From: Deinococcus aerolatus
Lineage (GTDB): Bacteria > Deinococcota > Deinococci > Deinococcales > Deinococcaceae
Assembly (NCBI RefSeq): GCF_014647055.1
Contig: NZ_BMOL01000002.1
Span: 1 to 64,000 of the forward strand
DNA length: 64,000 nucleotides
Direction: 5' to 3'
In this document: piece after piece, positions 31,321-44,289 of the stretch
How positions within the stretch are numbered: position 1 is the stretch's first letter
How the letters are laid out: each line of letters begins with the position of its first letter
Notes under the pieces: model-generated
Databases searched by the model: none
Told to the model about the DNA's origin: nothing
Seen by the model: the letters and a program-made list of their open reading frames with translations, nothing else
Position numbers and translations under genes: made by a program

Positions 31321-32415
31321 ATGGCACTCGTCCGTTTCGTGATTCCCGAGTTGCCGCCGAACACGCCGGCGGGCCTTCTCATTCTGACCGGCGGCCACCG
31401 GGGGTGGAGCAGTGATCCGACGGGCTGGACCTTCCAGTGCCGGGGGCGCAGCGCGGTTCTGGACGCCCATCTTGCGGACGGAACCCTGCTGGGCGTGAAG
31501 GTCCGGGTGCTGGGACCGGACGGGCAGGTCACCGAAGAGGGGGACCGCTGGGGAGGCCGCGCACCGGCCCACAAGGCGGTGGTTCACGGCGACATGGAAG
31601 TCCTGCTGGACCTTCCAGGCTGGCAGGATGACCAGCAGGGGAGAGGGCGGCCCTCCGCGTCGGCTCCTCCGCGCGAGGAGACCGTGCTGGGGGCGCCCTG
31701 GGGCGAGCAGGTGGTCCGGCTATGGTGGCCGGACGGCGCGTCTGCGGGGCCGTTGCCCCTGCTGATCCTGCACGACGGCCAGAACGTTTTCGACGAGGCG
31801 GCCACCTTCGCCGGGGAGAGCTGGAACGTCGCTGCGGCTGCCCAGGCGCTGGCCGATCAGGGCCACCCTTGCCTGATCGCCGCCCTGAGCGTCAACGACG
31901 AGCGCAGCCGCCGTTATGTCCCCTTTCCCTTTGGGCTGAACCACTTCAATCCCGGCGCAGACGAGTATCTGGACTGGATCGCGGCCACGTTGAAGCCGGC
32001 CCTGGCCGGGCGCTTTGGCGCGGCATCCCAGACGGCCCTGGCCGGCTCATCCTTCGGCGGGCTGGTCACGCTGTACGGCGGCCTGCGCTCTCCCGCCGAA
32101 TTCGGCACGCTGGGCGTGTTCAGCCCTGCCATCTTCCCTGCCGATTTTGAACTGCTGCGCTGGATGGAAGGGCGGGCGGCCCCCCAGGCCCACGTCTGGC
32201 TGGACATGGGCACCCATGAGGCCGAGTCTGTGAATGAGGCCGCGCAGATGGTGGCCTTGACCCACGATCTGGCCGGGCGCCTGCGCCCCAGGGTGCACGA
32301 GGTTCACGTCACCATTGGTGAAAACCACTGGCACGACGAGGCGGCGTGGGCCGAACGGTTCCCGGCCTTCCTGCGCTGGTGGCTGGCGGGGTCGCCCGCC
32401 TCGGAATCCCGCTGA
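31321..32415 (+). CDS. Alpha/beta-hydrolase esterase (Fes/esterase D type)
   Basis: A 364-residue protein. The first 110 residues form a beta-rich domain resembling carbohydrate-binding CBM20/48 modules (LLILTGGHRGWSSDPTGW). The rest is an alpha/beta hydrolase of the enterochelin-esterase type: LILHDGQNVFD, nucleophile elbow AGSSFGGLV, and the catalytic His in ENHWHDEAAW. There is no signal peptide, so it acts in the cytoplasm. TACTCT lies 5 nt before the ATG. Substrate unknown; siderophore or acyl esters are possible. Confidence 0.8.
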   Translation: MALVRFVIPELPPNTPAGLLILTGGHRGWSSDPTGWTFQCRGRSAVLDAHLADGTLLGVKVRVLGPDGQVTEEGDRWGGRAPAHKAVVHGDMEVLLDLPGWQDDQQGRGRPSASAPPREETVLGAPWGEQVVRLWWPDGASAGPLPLLILHDGQNVFDEAATFAGESWNVAAAAQALADQGHPCLIAALSVNDERSRRYVPFPFGLNHFNPGADEYLDWIAATLKPALAGRFGAASQTALAGSSFGGLVTLYGGLRSPAEFGTLGVFSPAIFPADFELLRWMEGRAAPQAHVWLDMGTHEAESVNEAAQMVALTHDLAGRLRPRVHEVHVTIGENHWHDEAAWAERFPAFLRWWLAGSPASESR

Positions 32416-32437
32416 CAGCGAGTCCCGCTCACCGGGG

Positions 32438-33061
32438 TTACAGGCTCTGGACCGCCTCGGAGGAGCCCTGGTCCCCCGCCACCGCCTCGAAGGTCTTGCC
32501 CACGCTGGACGGAGTATTGAGGCAAGCCAGCACCAGGGCGGCCACGTCGTCGCGCGGAATGCTGCCGCCAGGGGCGTGGGTGGCCACCGTCACCTTGCCG
32601 CTGCCGGGCCCGTCCAGCAGGCCGCCGGGCCGGACAACGGTCCAGTCCAGCCCGCTGGCCTGCACATGGGCGTCGGAGTCGGCCTTGACGCGCAGCACGT
32701 CCTGCAAGAAGGGCGGCATCTGTTCCGGGCGGTCCACGCCCATGCTGCTGACCACCACCAGTCGTTTTGGGCCGCGCTCCACCAGAGTGTCGGTCACGCG
32801 CTTGAGGGCCTGGCCATCAATGGCCGCGTAATTGCCGGCAGCCCCGGCCCCTGCCGCCCAGACCACCGCGTCGGCGCCGTCCAGCACGCGCTGCCACTCG
32901 CCTTCCAGGTCACCCATCACGGGGTTGGCCCCGTACAGCGACACCATATCGGCCTGCTCGTCGCGGCGCACCAGGGCCGAAACCTTGTGTCCGGCCTGGA
33001 CGGCCTGCGCCACCACCCGGCGGCCCACACCGCCGGCCGCACCCATCACTGCGATCTTCAT
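32438..33061 (-). CDS. NAD(P)-binding protein, atypical short-chain dehydrogenase
   Basis: A 207-residue Rossmann protein of the NmrA/SDR_a5 kind. The nucleotide motif is MGAAGGVGRRVVAQA at the N-terminus, followed by ALVRRDEQ selecting NADP, WAAGAGAAG and VVSSMGVDRPEQ; the SGLDWTVVRPGGLLDG block is typical of these reductase-like proteins. The catalytic Tyr-Lys pair of true SDRs is not seen, so it may be a sensor or a reductase acting on quinones. TAGCCT 6 nt before the ATG indicates leaderless transcription. Confidence 0.85.
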   Translation of the reverse strand: MKIAVMGAAGGVGRRVVAQAVQAGHKVSALVRRDEQADMVSLYGANPVMGDLEGEWQRVLDGADAVVWAAGAGAAGNYAAIDGQALKRVTDTLVERGPKRLVVVSSMGVDRPEQMPPFLQDVLRVKADSDAHVQASGLDWTVVRPGGLLDGPGSGKVTVATHAPGGSIPRDDVAALVLACLNTPSSVGKTFEAVAGDQGSSEAVQSL

Positions 33062-33131
33062 GCCCCAAGGCTAAAGCCGGGACAGCAGAAGTAAAGGGCC
33101 GGCCCCCTTGACTGGGGCGTATCCTGCCCTC

Positions 33132-33791
33132 ATGAGCGACGCCGTTTCCCCCGATGCTTCCGGCCCCGTCCCGCGCCGCGCCGACGCGCCCAGGCCCGCA
33201 GCGGCGGAAGCCGGACCGCCTCAGGTAGACCCGCGAGTATACCGCGCAGTGGTGGCCCTGACCTACCTGCCGGTGGTGCTGAGCGGCGCGCACCTGGAAG
33301 TGCACGGGCGTGAGCATGTGCCGCCGCCCGGCACCCCACTGGTCATCGCCTCCAACCACCGGTCCAATCTCGATCCGTTCCTGGTGGCGCGTGCCCTGCC
33401 GCCGGGGCGCTTCGTGCAGTTCATGGCCAAGAAGGAATTGTTCGTGTCGGTCATCGGGTGGATCATCAGCACCGGCGGCAGCTTTCCGGTGGAGCGGTCC
33501 GGCAATGACCTGGGCGCGGTCCGCATGGCCGTGCGGATTCTGAAGAACAACGGTACGGTGGGCATCTTTCCGCAGGGCACCCGTGGGGGACCGGCCATGC
33601 AGGGGGGTGTGGCCCTGATCGCCGCCAAGGCCCGCGCCCCCATTTTGCCCGCCGGAATCTGCCGCGAGGGCCGGCGCTGGATTGTGCGCTTCGGCCCGCC
33701 GATCGAGGCTCAGGGCGGCATCAAGGGCGTCACTCATGAGCTGGGCGAGCGTCTGGTGCAGCTGGCACGCCCGGTGGGAGAGCGAATCTAG
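33132..33791 (+). CDS. 1-acyl-glycerol-3-phosphate acyltransferase-like protein
   Basis: A 219-residue PlsC-family acyltransferase, which adds the second acyl chain in phosphatidic acid synthesis. The HX4D catalytic motif is in ASNHRSNLDPF (H76, D81), the second block is FPQGTRGG, and the third is LPAGICREGRRW. A membrane-associated stretch (VALTYLPVVLSGAHL) precedes the core. The first 30 residues are Ala/Pro-rich. ATG 33132 is chosen because TATCCT lies 6 nt upstream. Which acyl donor it uses is not visible. Confidence 0.88.
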   Translation: MSDAVSPDASGPVPRRADAPRPAAAEAGPPQVDPRVYRAVVALTYLPVVLSGAHLEVHGREHVPPPGTPLVIASNHRSNLDPFLVARALPPGRFVQFMAKKELFVSVIGWIISTGGSFPVERSGNDLGAVRMAVRILKNNGTVGIFPQGTRGGPAMQGGVALIAAKARAPILPAGICREGRRWIVRFGPPIEAQGGIKGVTHELGERLVQLARPVGERI

Positions 33792-33832
33792 CGGGCTGCC
33801 TGAAGGCCGGGCCCGACCTCCCGCGCCCGTGG

Positions 33833-34427
33833 ATGCTGCAGGCCCCGGCGCAGGGCCTGCACGATGGGGACGTGGCGGCATTCGCCGCTGCTTGGACTGC
33901 GCGGGACATGGCTTTGCTGCCGGTGGGCCTGCCGCCTTGGCTGTTTCTCCAGTGGCCGGGCAGGGCCACCTGCTGCACGGTTCGCAGCAGCAGGGCATCA
34001 CGCATTTCGAGGCGCGCACGCCGCTTGACCGCAGTCCGGCTGACTTCAGCAGGCGCACCGGCGTAATTGCCGCCTCGGACGGGTTATGGGCCATGATGTA
34101 AGCGCTGCGGGATTTGGCGAAGGTGCAGCGCATGCTGAACATGGCCGTGAGATTCGAAACAGACGCAATGATGGGGGCCACACGCGTGACCTGCTGTCGC
34201 CCGGCTTTGTATATGTCCTGCCCATAGAAGGGTTCAGGCAGATGCAGCCCTACGACTGGCCCGGCCTGGGCCGGGTGCTGGAGCCGCACTGGGTCTGTAC
34301 CCATGCGGTGGAGCCGTTGTGGAGTCTGCCCTTGGCACCCGCAGACTTTCCGCTGCCCGTCCGCAGGCACGATGCGGCGCAGGTGGACCGGCAGGCAGAG
34401 GCCGGGCCCTGGGCTTTCCCTGCCTGA
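33833..34427 (+). pseudogene. Decayed gene of an unrecognised family
   Basis: Three successive frames hold pieces that read as one protein. Frame 2 from ATG 33833 gives MLQAPAQGLHDGDVAAFAAA to about WLFLQ. Frame 1 gives VAGQGHLLHGSQQQGITHFE and runs to SDGLWAMM, then TAA (34099-34101, probably a former Tyr codon). The same frame continues past the stop with ALRDLAKVQRMLNMAVRFET. Frame 0 then gives PGFVYVLPIEGFRQMQPYDW to a stop at 34425. Two frameshifts and one nonsense change make it a pseudogene. I do not recognise the family. The rest of the gap to ndh holds only the ndh terminator. Confidence 0.7.
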
Positions 34428-34474
34428 CGGAGCGGCATCACCGGGACTGGCACCCCACAGCCTGACATCACATG

Positions 34475-34508
34475 AAAGGGGGCCGGAAGCCAACGCCTCC
34501 AGCCCCCC
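34475..34508 (-). terminator. ndh terminator
   Basis: On the minus strand GGGGGC (inverse of 34502-34507) pairs with GCCCCC (inverse of 34478-34483) with additional inner pairing, followed by TTTC. Confidence 0.7.
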
Positions 34509-34521
34509 TGTCCTGTGGCCG

Positions 34522-35662
<1,141 letters not shown>

Positions 35663-35672
35663 CGTCATGCTC

Positions 35673-35690
35673 CTGTGAACGAATTCACGA
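35673..35690. promoter_or_regulatory. Rex-like operator at ndh
   Basis: CTGTGAA-CGAA-TTCACGA matches the Rex consensus TTGTGAA-N4-TTCACAA at 12 of 14 defined positions, with a perfect GTGAA-N4-TTCAC core plus T on the left flank. It overlaps the region just before the ndh ribosome site. Rex senses NADH/NAD+ and controls ndh in other bacteria. Confidence 0.5.
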
Positions 35691-35770
35691 GTGAAATACT
35701 GGACAGCATACCAGCTTTGTCCCAGTGTACACGGTTGCTTGCGCTGACCTGTACCTCCAGGAACTGTTGT

Positions 35771-35835
35771 GTAGTCCGGTGGGCGAAACCTGCCGGTGCG
35801 GTTCTGCGCCGCAGGCGGGTTGAAGCCTGGACTAC
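35771..35835. other. Long nested hairpin between ndh and coxS
   Basis: Four nested arms pair in order: GTAGTCC (35771-35777) with GGACTAC (35829-35835), AACCTGCC (35787-35794) with GGCGGGTT (35814-35821, one G-T pair), and TGCGG (35797-35801) with CCGCA (35809-35813) around a 7-nt loop. A second, smaller hairpin CGCCC-TCC-GGGCG at 35892-35904 is followed by GTTTTT at 35911. Either a structured RNA in the cox leader or a relic of a small repeat element. Confidence 0.4.
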
Positions 35836-36034
35836 AGCCCCCATGTCCCGTTGTGTGCTTGAATATGAGCGGTCAGACAATCCAGACAGGACGCCCTCCG
35901 GGCGCACCCTGTTTTTGCTCAGCCGGCGCCTGGCGCGCGTCGTTTTTCTGTGTAGGCAGACGCGGACCTGCAAGGCACAGCGCAGTCCGCATTCAGCGCG
36001 CCCCGGTTCCGGCTCCCCGTTACAGGAGGCATCC

Positions 36035-36532
<498 letters not shown>

Positions 36533-36619
36533 CAGGCTGGCGGATGATGAAAAGGGGGCAGGAGAAGGCCGCTTTTCATCGTCCACCACGGGCCACTTCC
36601 CTATCTGGAGGCACAGAAG

Positions 36620-39016
<2,397 letters not shown>

Positions 39017-39099
39017 AACCAGAACGTGAACCCTGGACGGTAGGCGCAAGAAGACCACGGTTCACGTTCCAGCTCCCACGATCTTCCCGGAGGCAAGAC

Positions 39100-39894
<795 letters not shown>

Positions 39895-39907
39895 GGCCTC
39901 TTTCCCT

Positions 39908-39937
39908 GGCCTCCTCCTGCGGGTGTGGGAGGAGGCC
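39908..39937 (+). terminator. cox operon terminator
   Basis: GGCCTCCTCC (39908-39917) pairs perfectly with GGAGGAGGCC (39928-39937), followed by TTTCGGGTTCT. Confidence 0.82.
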
Positions 39938-39995
39938 TTTCGGGTTCTGGCTGGAATGCGGCGGGTCTGAACTTCCCGCGCTCTATTGTGTCCGC

Positions 39996-41171
39996 ATGCC
40001 GATCTCTCCAGAGTTTCCGGACCCCCAGCGGGCCTGGGCCTACCGTCCTTCCCAGCCACTGGCGGGCGCGGCTGGCGGGCCGCTGTCGGGCCTGACCTTC
40101 AGCGTCAAGGACCTGTACGGCGTTCCCGGCTGGCCGCTGACCGCCAGCACCCGCGCCCCGGTGTCGGACGTGGGCGAGAGCGTGCTGGTGCGCCGGCTGC
40201 TGGGGCTGGGCGCGTCGGCTGTGGGCAAGACCCACCTGCACGAGATTGCGCTGGGCATCACCGGCATGAACGGCTACGGCAGCACCACGCACCCGCACGA
40301 TCCGGACCGCGTGCCGGGCGGCAGCAGCAGCGGCGCGGCGGTCAGCGTGGCGCTGGGGCAGGCCGACTTTGCGCTGGGGACGGACACGGGCGGCAGCATT
40401 CGCGTGCCGGCGGCGTGGTGCGGCGTGGCCGGCTACAAGCCCAGCAAGGGCCACCCGGACTGGAGCACCCAGGGGGTCTTGCCGCTGTCGTGGACCTGTG
40501 ACCACGCCGGCCCGCTGGCGCGTGACCTGGGCACGGTGGTGCGGGTGCAGGAGGCGCTGACCGGGCGCCCGATTGCGCCGCAGGACTGGACCGGCGTGCG
40601 CGTGGGCCTGTGGCTGCCGGATGGCTGGACCGATGGTGCGGTGCGGGACGCGACGCTGGCCTTCGCCGCCGGGCTGGAGCGGCGCGGGGCCACCGTCACG
40701 CCCGTCCATCTGCCTGAAATGCTGGACGCCTATTCGCCCATTGTCCTGAGCGAGGCGGCCCGCGTTCATGCCCAGGCCCTGCGGCTGGCCGATCCCGGCT
40801 TCCAGCCGTTCACGCTCTCGGCCCTGCGCCAGGGGGCCGCCCTGGGTGCCGGGGAGGTGCAGGCGGCCTTTGACCGCCGTGAGGACTATGCGTGGCTGCT
40901 GAACGGCCTGTTCACCGCCTTCGATGTCCTGCTGGCCCCCGCTGTGCCCACCCCGCCCCCGCTGATCGGGCAGGACGACGTGGAGGTGGGGGAGGGGACC
41001 CTGCCGCTGCGCCGCGCTGTGCTGCGTCTCACGGCGCCGTTCAGCCTGCTGGGCACGCCCACCGTGTCGCTGCCCACAACCACACCCTTTGTCGGGGTGC
41101 AACTGGTTGGGCAGCACGGAGACGATGACCGCCTGCTGGGGCTGGGGCTGGCGTGGGAGGCCGGGGCGTGA
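39996..41171 (+). CDS. Amidase signature family protein
   Basis: A 391-residue amidase. The Ser-cisSer-Lys triad is present: K38 in SVKDLYG, the Ser run in [11 protein letters not shown] (about 108-117) and nucleophile S134 in [11 protein letters not shown]. It hydrolyses an amide, possibly of an N-acyl or aryl compound; there is no GatB/C gene nearby and it is shorter than GatA. TATTGT lies 6 nt before the ATG. Its stop overlaps the next start (GTGA), so the three genes to 42153 are coupled. Confidence 0.9.
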   Translation: MPISPEFPDPQRAWAYRPSQPLAGAAGGPLSGLTFSVKDLYGVPGWPLTASTRAPVSDVGESVLVRRLLGLGASAVGKTHLHEIALGITGMNGYGSTTHPHDPDRVPGGSSSGAAVSVALGQADFALGTDTGGSIRVPAAWCGVAGYKPSKGHPDWSTQGVLPLSWTCDHAGPLARDLGTVVRVQEALTGRPIAPQDWTGVRVGLWLPDGWTDGAVRDATLAFAAGLERRGATVTPVHLPEMLDAYSPIVLSEAARVHAQALRLADPGFQPFTLSALRQGAALGAGEVQAAFDRREDYAWLLNGLFTAFDVLLAPAVPTPPPLIGQDDVEVGEGTLPLRRAVLRLTAPFSLLGTPTVSLPTTTPFVGVQLVGQHGDDDRLLGLGLAWEAGA

Positions 41172-41590
41172 AGCGGCTGCTGCCCGTGGCTTTGCTTCTG
41201 GCCGCCTGTGCGCCCGCCGCCAGGCCCCAGCCGGTACAGGTGTGGGAGGGTTCGGCGCGGGTGTTGCTGACGGTGCAACAGTACCGCCTGACCTTCACGG
41301 TCAATCCGGTGAGCCACGCCCTGAGCGGCACGCTGACCAACCTCAGCAGCGGGGACCGCTTTGAGGCGACAGGCACGCTGCTGCCCGCCAGCGACGGCGC
41401 GGAACTGACCGCGCAGGTCTCGCCGGGCAGCGCTCCGCGGCTGAACGCGGGCATCCTGGGCTTCGGCGTCAGCGGGGTGTCCGTCAAGGCCGACGCCCTG
41501 CTGAGCGGGCGGATCACGGCTGACGGGTTCTTGGGCAGCCTGCGCGTCAACGGCGTCCGCTCCGCGCTGACGTTGAGACGCGTCCAGTGA
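41168..41590 (+). CDS. Small predicted lipoprotein
   Basis: A 140-residue protein with a lipoprotein signal ([15 protein letters not shown], Cys about residue 14). The mature part is beta-rich with several short Gly/Ser-rich strands ([20 protein letters not shown]). GTG start overlapping the amidase stop by 4 bp; its own stop overlaps the DinB start in the same way. Similar in size and style to the lipoprotein at 4250, but I see no clear shared motif. Function unknown. Confidence 0.75.
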   Translation: MKRLLPVALLLAACAPAARPQPVQVWEGSARVLLTVQQYRLTFTVNPVSHALSGTLTNLSSGDRFEATGTLLPASDGAELTAQVSPGSAPRLNAGILGFGVSGVSVKADALLSGRITADGFLGSLRVNGVRSALTLRRVQ

Positions 41591-42153
41591 GCCCCATGAC
41601 GGTGGCAGAGCTGTACCTGTCGGACGTGCGCGGGCGGATGCGTGGGGTCAAGGCGCTGGGAGAGGCAGCCCTCGCGCAACTCCGCGACAGCGAGTGGCAC
41701 ACGCCGCTGGCCCCTGACGGCAACTCTGCCGCCGTGCTGGCCGCGCATCTGGCCGGCAACATGCACTCGCGCTGGGGGGCGCTACGTGGCGGCTACTGCG
41801 CGGGTGCGGAGGGCGAGAGCGCTGGCCGCAACCGCGACGCGGAGTTCGAGGAGGGGACGCTGGACGCGGCCACCCTGCGGGCCGTGTGGGACGCCGGGTG
41901 GCAGGTCTTCCTGGACGCGCTGGACCACCTGACCCCCGAGGATCTGACCCGTCCGCTGACCATCCGGGGCGAGGTGCATACCGTGCTGGAGGCCATTCAA
42001 CGGCAGGTAGCCCATTACAGCGGACACGTCTACCAGCTGATCCTGCTGGTCCGGACCCTGCGCGGCCAGGCCTGGCAGACCCTCAGCATCGCGCGTGGCG
42101 GGTCGGCGGCCTACAACGCGGCCCGGTTGTCTGAATCCGGCGGGAGCGGCTAG
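41587..42153 (+). CDS. DinB-family (DUF1572) protein
   Basis: A 188-residue four-helix-bundle protein of the DinB/YfiT superfamily, expanded in Deinococcus. A metal site may be formed by the His residues in AAHLAGNMHSR and QVAHYSGHVYQL, spaced as in DUF1572 members. Many homologues are thiol-dependent transferases or of unknown role. GTG 41587 overlaps the preceding stop (GTGA); ATG 41596 is the alternative start. Third gene of the amidase operon. Confidence 0.85.
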   Translation: MSPMTVAELYLSDVRGRMRGVKALGEAALAQLRDSEWHTPLAPDGNSAAVLAAHLAGNMHSRWGALRGGYCAGAEGESAGRNRDAEFEEGTLDAATLRAVWDAGWQVFLDALDHLTPEDLTRPLTIRGEVHTVLEAIQRQVAHYSGHVYQLILLVRTLRGQAWQTLSIARGGSAAYNAARLSESGGSG

Positions 42154-42484
42154 GGCGGGCGCCATTTCAGTCTGTGTCTGCTCCAGCCTGTTTTCTGAAA
42201 CAGTGGATGGACCTCGGCTGGGCGCGGTGGGTTGACCGCCTGTTCAGGCGCTTCGCGTCACGATTCGTCCTCGCATTGGTCACCACTGAGCTGAAGGTCG
42301 TTCATCCTGACATGCAGGTGGACCCGCCGCGCCCAGCCTCTGCACGGTAGACGTGTCTCTTCCGGCGTGCCGCAGTCGGCCCGGCACGAAAGGCCGTCCG
42401 GATGACGTGACCCCATGAGACCTGACCGCTTGAACGGCGTTCCAATCGGGCCGCGCCGGATGCCCACTCCACTAGGCTGTCGTC
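42154..42484. other. Intergenic region without a convincing gene
   Basis: This 331-bp stretch has no ORF with recognisable protein features. It contains a short inverted repeat CTGTTT-TCTG-AAACAG (42188-42203) and, at its right end, the leaderless promoter of the epimerase gene (TAGGCT 6 nt before the ATG). Confidence 0.6.
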
Positions 42485-43447
42485 ATGCGGATCCTGGTCA
42501 CCGGCGCAACGGGCTTTCTGGGCGGTGTTACTGCCCGTGAGCTGGTGCGGCACGGTCACACGGTCATGGGACTGGGCCGTAACGCGGCCAGGGGAGCGGC
42601 CCTGGAAGCCGACGGTGTGCGTTTCATGCAGGCCGATCTGCGGACCCCTGCCGAGTGGCTGCCCGCTCTAAATGGCACAGACGCCGTGCTGCACGCGGCC
42701 GCCCGTTCCACCCTGTGGGGCCGGTGGCCCGACTTCATGGCGGACAACGTCACGGTCAGCCGCGAGGTGGCGCGGGCCTGTGCGGCGCGGGGGCTGCGGC
42801 TGGTCCACATCAGCACGCCCAGCGTGTACAACGCCATGCGGCTCTCGCACCACGTGCCGGAGACCACGCCGGTTGGCCCGCGCTTCGACAGCCTGTACGC
42901 TCACAGCAAATACCTGGCCGAGCTGGAGGTCACGCTGGCCCACCCGGAAGCCACCATGCTGCGCCCACGCGGAATCTACGGCGTCGGCGACACGGCCCTG
43001 ATGCCCCGGCTGACCCGTGCGCTGCGTGCGGGCCGCCTGCCCCGGCTGGTGCGCGGCGAGGTTCACACTGAACTTACGCACGTTCGCAACGTGGCCCACG
43101 CGGCCCGGCTGGCGCTGGAGCATCCGGCCCCCGGCGTCTTCAACATCACCGACGGCGTGCCGGTCCCGATCTGGGCCACGCTGGACGCGCTGGCCGACGC
43201 GCTGGGGGTGGCGCGTCCGGCACGCTACGTCCCGGCCCGCCTCGCCGAGAATGCCGCCCGCGTGCTGGAGCTGGCCGCCCGCCTGCACCCCGCGCGGCCC
43301 GAGCCGACGCTGACCGCAGGTGGCGTGCGGCTGCTGACCCGTCCCATGACCCTGGACCTGACCCGTGCACGAGAGCGGCTGGGCTACGCGCCCGTCATCG
43401 GGCCGCAGGCAGGGCTGGCGGAAGTGCTGATGGCGGTGCACGCATGA
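42485..43447 (+). CDS. NAD-dependent epimerase / 3-beta-HSD family (OleD-like)
   Basis: A 320-residue extended SDR. The NAD site is VTGATGFLGGVTARELV at the N-terminus; the catalytic set includes Ser/Thr in HISTPSVYN and Tyr-x3-Lys in SLYAHSKYLAELE. It matches the 3-beta-hydroxysteroid dehydrogenase branch that includes OleD, which reduces 2-alkyl-3-ketoacids. First gene of a four-gene overlapping operon with a metallo-hydrolase, an adenylate-forming enzyme and a KAS III-like enzyme. Leaderless promoter TAGGCT-6-ATG. Confidence 0.85.
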   Translation: MRILVTGATGFLGGVTARELVRHGHTVMGLGRNAARGAALEADGVRFMQADLRTPAEWLPALNGTDAVLHAAARSTLWGRWPDFMADNVTVSREVARACAARGLRLVHISTPSVYNAMRLSHHVPETTPVGPRFDSLYAHSKYLAELEVTLAHPEATMLRPRGIYGVGDTALMPRLTRALRAGRLPRLVRGEVHTELTHVRNVAHAARLALEHPAPGVFNITDGVPVPIWATLDALADALGVARPARYVPARLAENAARVLELAARLHPARPEPTLTAGGVRLLTRPMTLDLTRARERLGYAPVIGPQAGLAEVLMAVHA

Positions 43448-44289
43448 CGTACCTGCGCGTCGTTCCCCTGACGGCCGGCGAGTGCCTGAATGTCTCGGCG
43501 CTGACGCAGCGCGGCGCGGCGTGGCGGGTACAGACATACCCGGCGGGCTTCGCGTTGCTGCTGCACCCGACGCGCGGTCCGGTGCTGTTCGACACTGGCT
43601 ACTCGGCGCGGGTGGTGGCCGCCATGCGGCGCTGGCCCGGTGTGCTGTACGGTCTGCTCACCCCGGTGCGCCTTGACCCGCGCCAGACGGCGGCGGCGGG
43701 ACTGGCCCGGCTGGGCTTCGCGGCCATGGAGGTCCGGGACGTGATCGTGTCCCACCTGCACGCAGACCATATCGGTGGGTTGCGCGACTTCGGGGCGGCG
43801 CGGTTTCACCTGGACCCCGCCGCGTACCGTCCTCTGCGTGGTCTGCGCGGCGTGGCGGCCATTCGCAAGGCGTTCATGCCAGAGTTGCTGCCGGACGACT
43901 TCGAGTCCCGCCTCCAGCCGCTGGTGTTTCAGCCTGCCCCGCTCGGCCTGTCGCCGTTTCCCGTCGCTGCCGACGTGTTCGGGGACGGCAGCGCCTACGC
44001 GGTGCAGGTGCCGGGCCACGCGGCAGGACTGATCGCATTGATCGTCCGCACCACCCCGCAGGCGGCGCTGAACGGAGACGGCGCGGGGCTGACCCTGCTG
44101 GCCAGCGACGCCGCCTGGAGCGTGCGCGGCCTGCGCGAGGGGCTGGAGGTACATCCCCTGGCCCGCATCGTGTTTGATGACGCCGACGCCGAACGCCGGA
44201 GCGCCGGACAGTTGCGCGGGTGGTTGCAGGCGCACCCCCGCGCCCGCGTTATCGTCAGCCACGACGCGCCGGAGGCCCGGCATGCCTGA
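43444..44289 (+). CDS. Metallo-beta-lactamase fold hydrolase
   Basis: A 281-residue MBL-fold protein. The zinc motif is SHLHADHIGG (H104, H106, D108, H109), with further ligands in VPGHAAG and LASDAAW and the last in VSHDA. Members of this branch include lactonases and thioesterase-like hydrolases. It overlaps the epimerase by ATGA and the next gene by 8 bp, so it must act in the same pathway. In the Ole pathway the lactone step is done by OleB (alpha/beta hydrolase), for which this might be a functional stand-in; that is inference. Confidence 0.88.
   Translation: MTYLRVVPLTAGECLNVSALTQRGAAWRVQTYPAGFALLLHPTRGPVLFDTGYSARVVAAMRRWPGVLYGLLTPVRLDPRQTAAAGLARLGFAAMEVRDVIVSHLHADHIGGLRDFGAARFHLDPAAYRPLRGLRGVAAIRKAFMPELLPDDFESRLQPLVFQPAPLGLSPFPVAADVFGDGSAYAVQVPGHAAGLIALIVRTTPQAALNGDGAGLTLLASDAAWSVRGLREGLEVHPLARIVFDDADAERRSAGQLRGWLQAHPRARVIVSHDAPEARHA

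Noticed and set aside
42188..42203. LexA-like CTGT-N8-ACAG site
   Set aside because: It matches the E. coli LexA core only; Deinococcus LexA does not use that box, it is about 280 bp from the next start codon, and no SOS gene is adjacent. Kept only as an inverted repeat in the intergenic entry.
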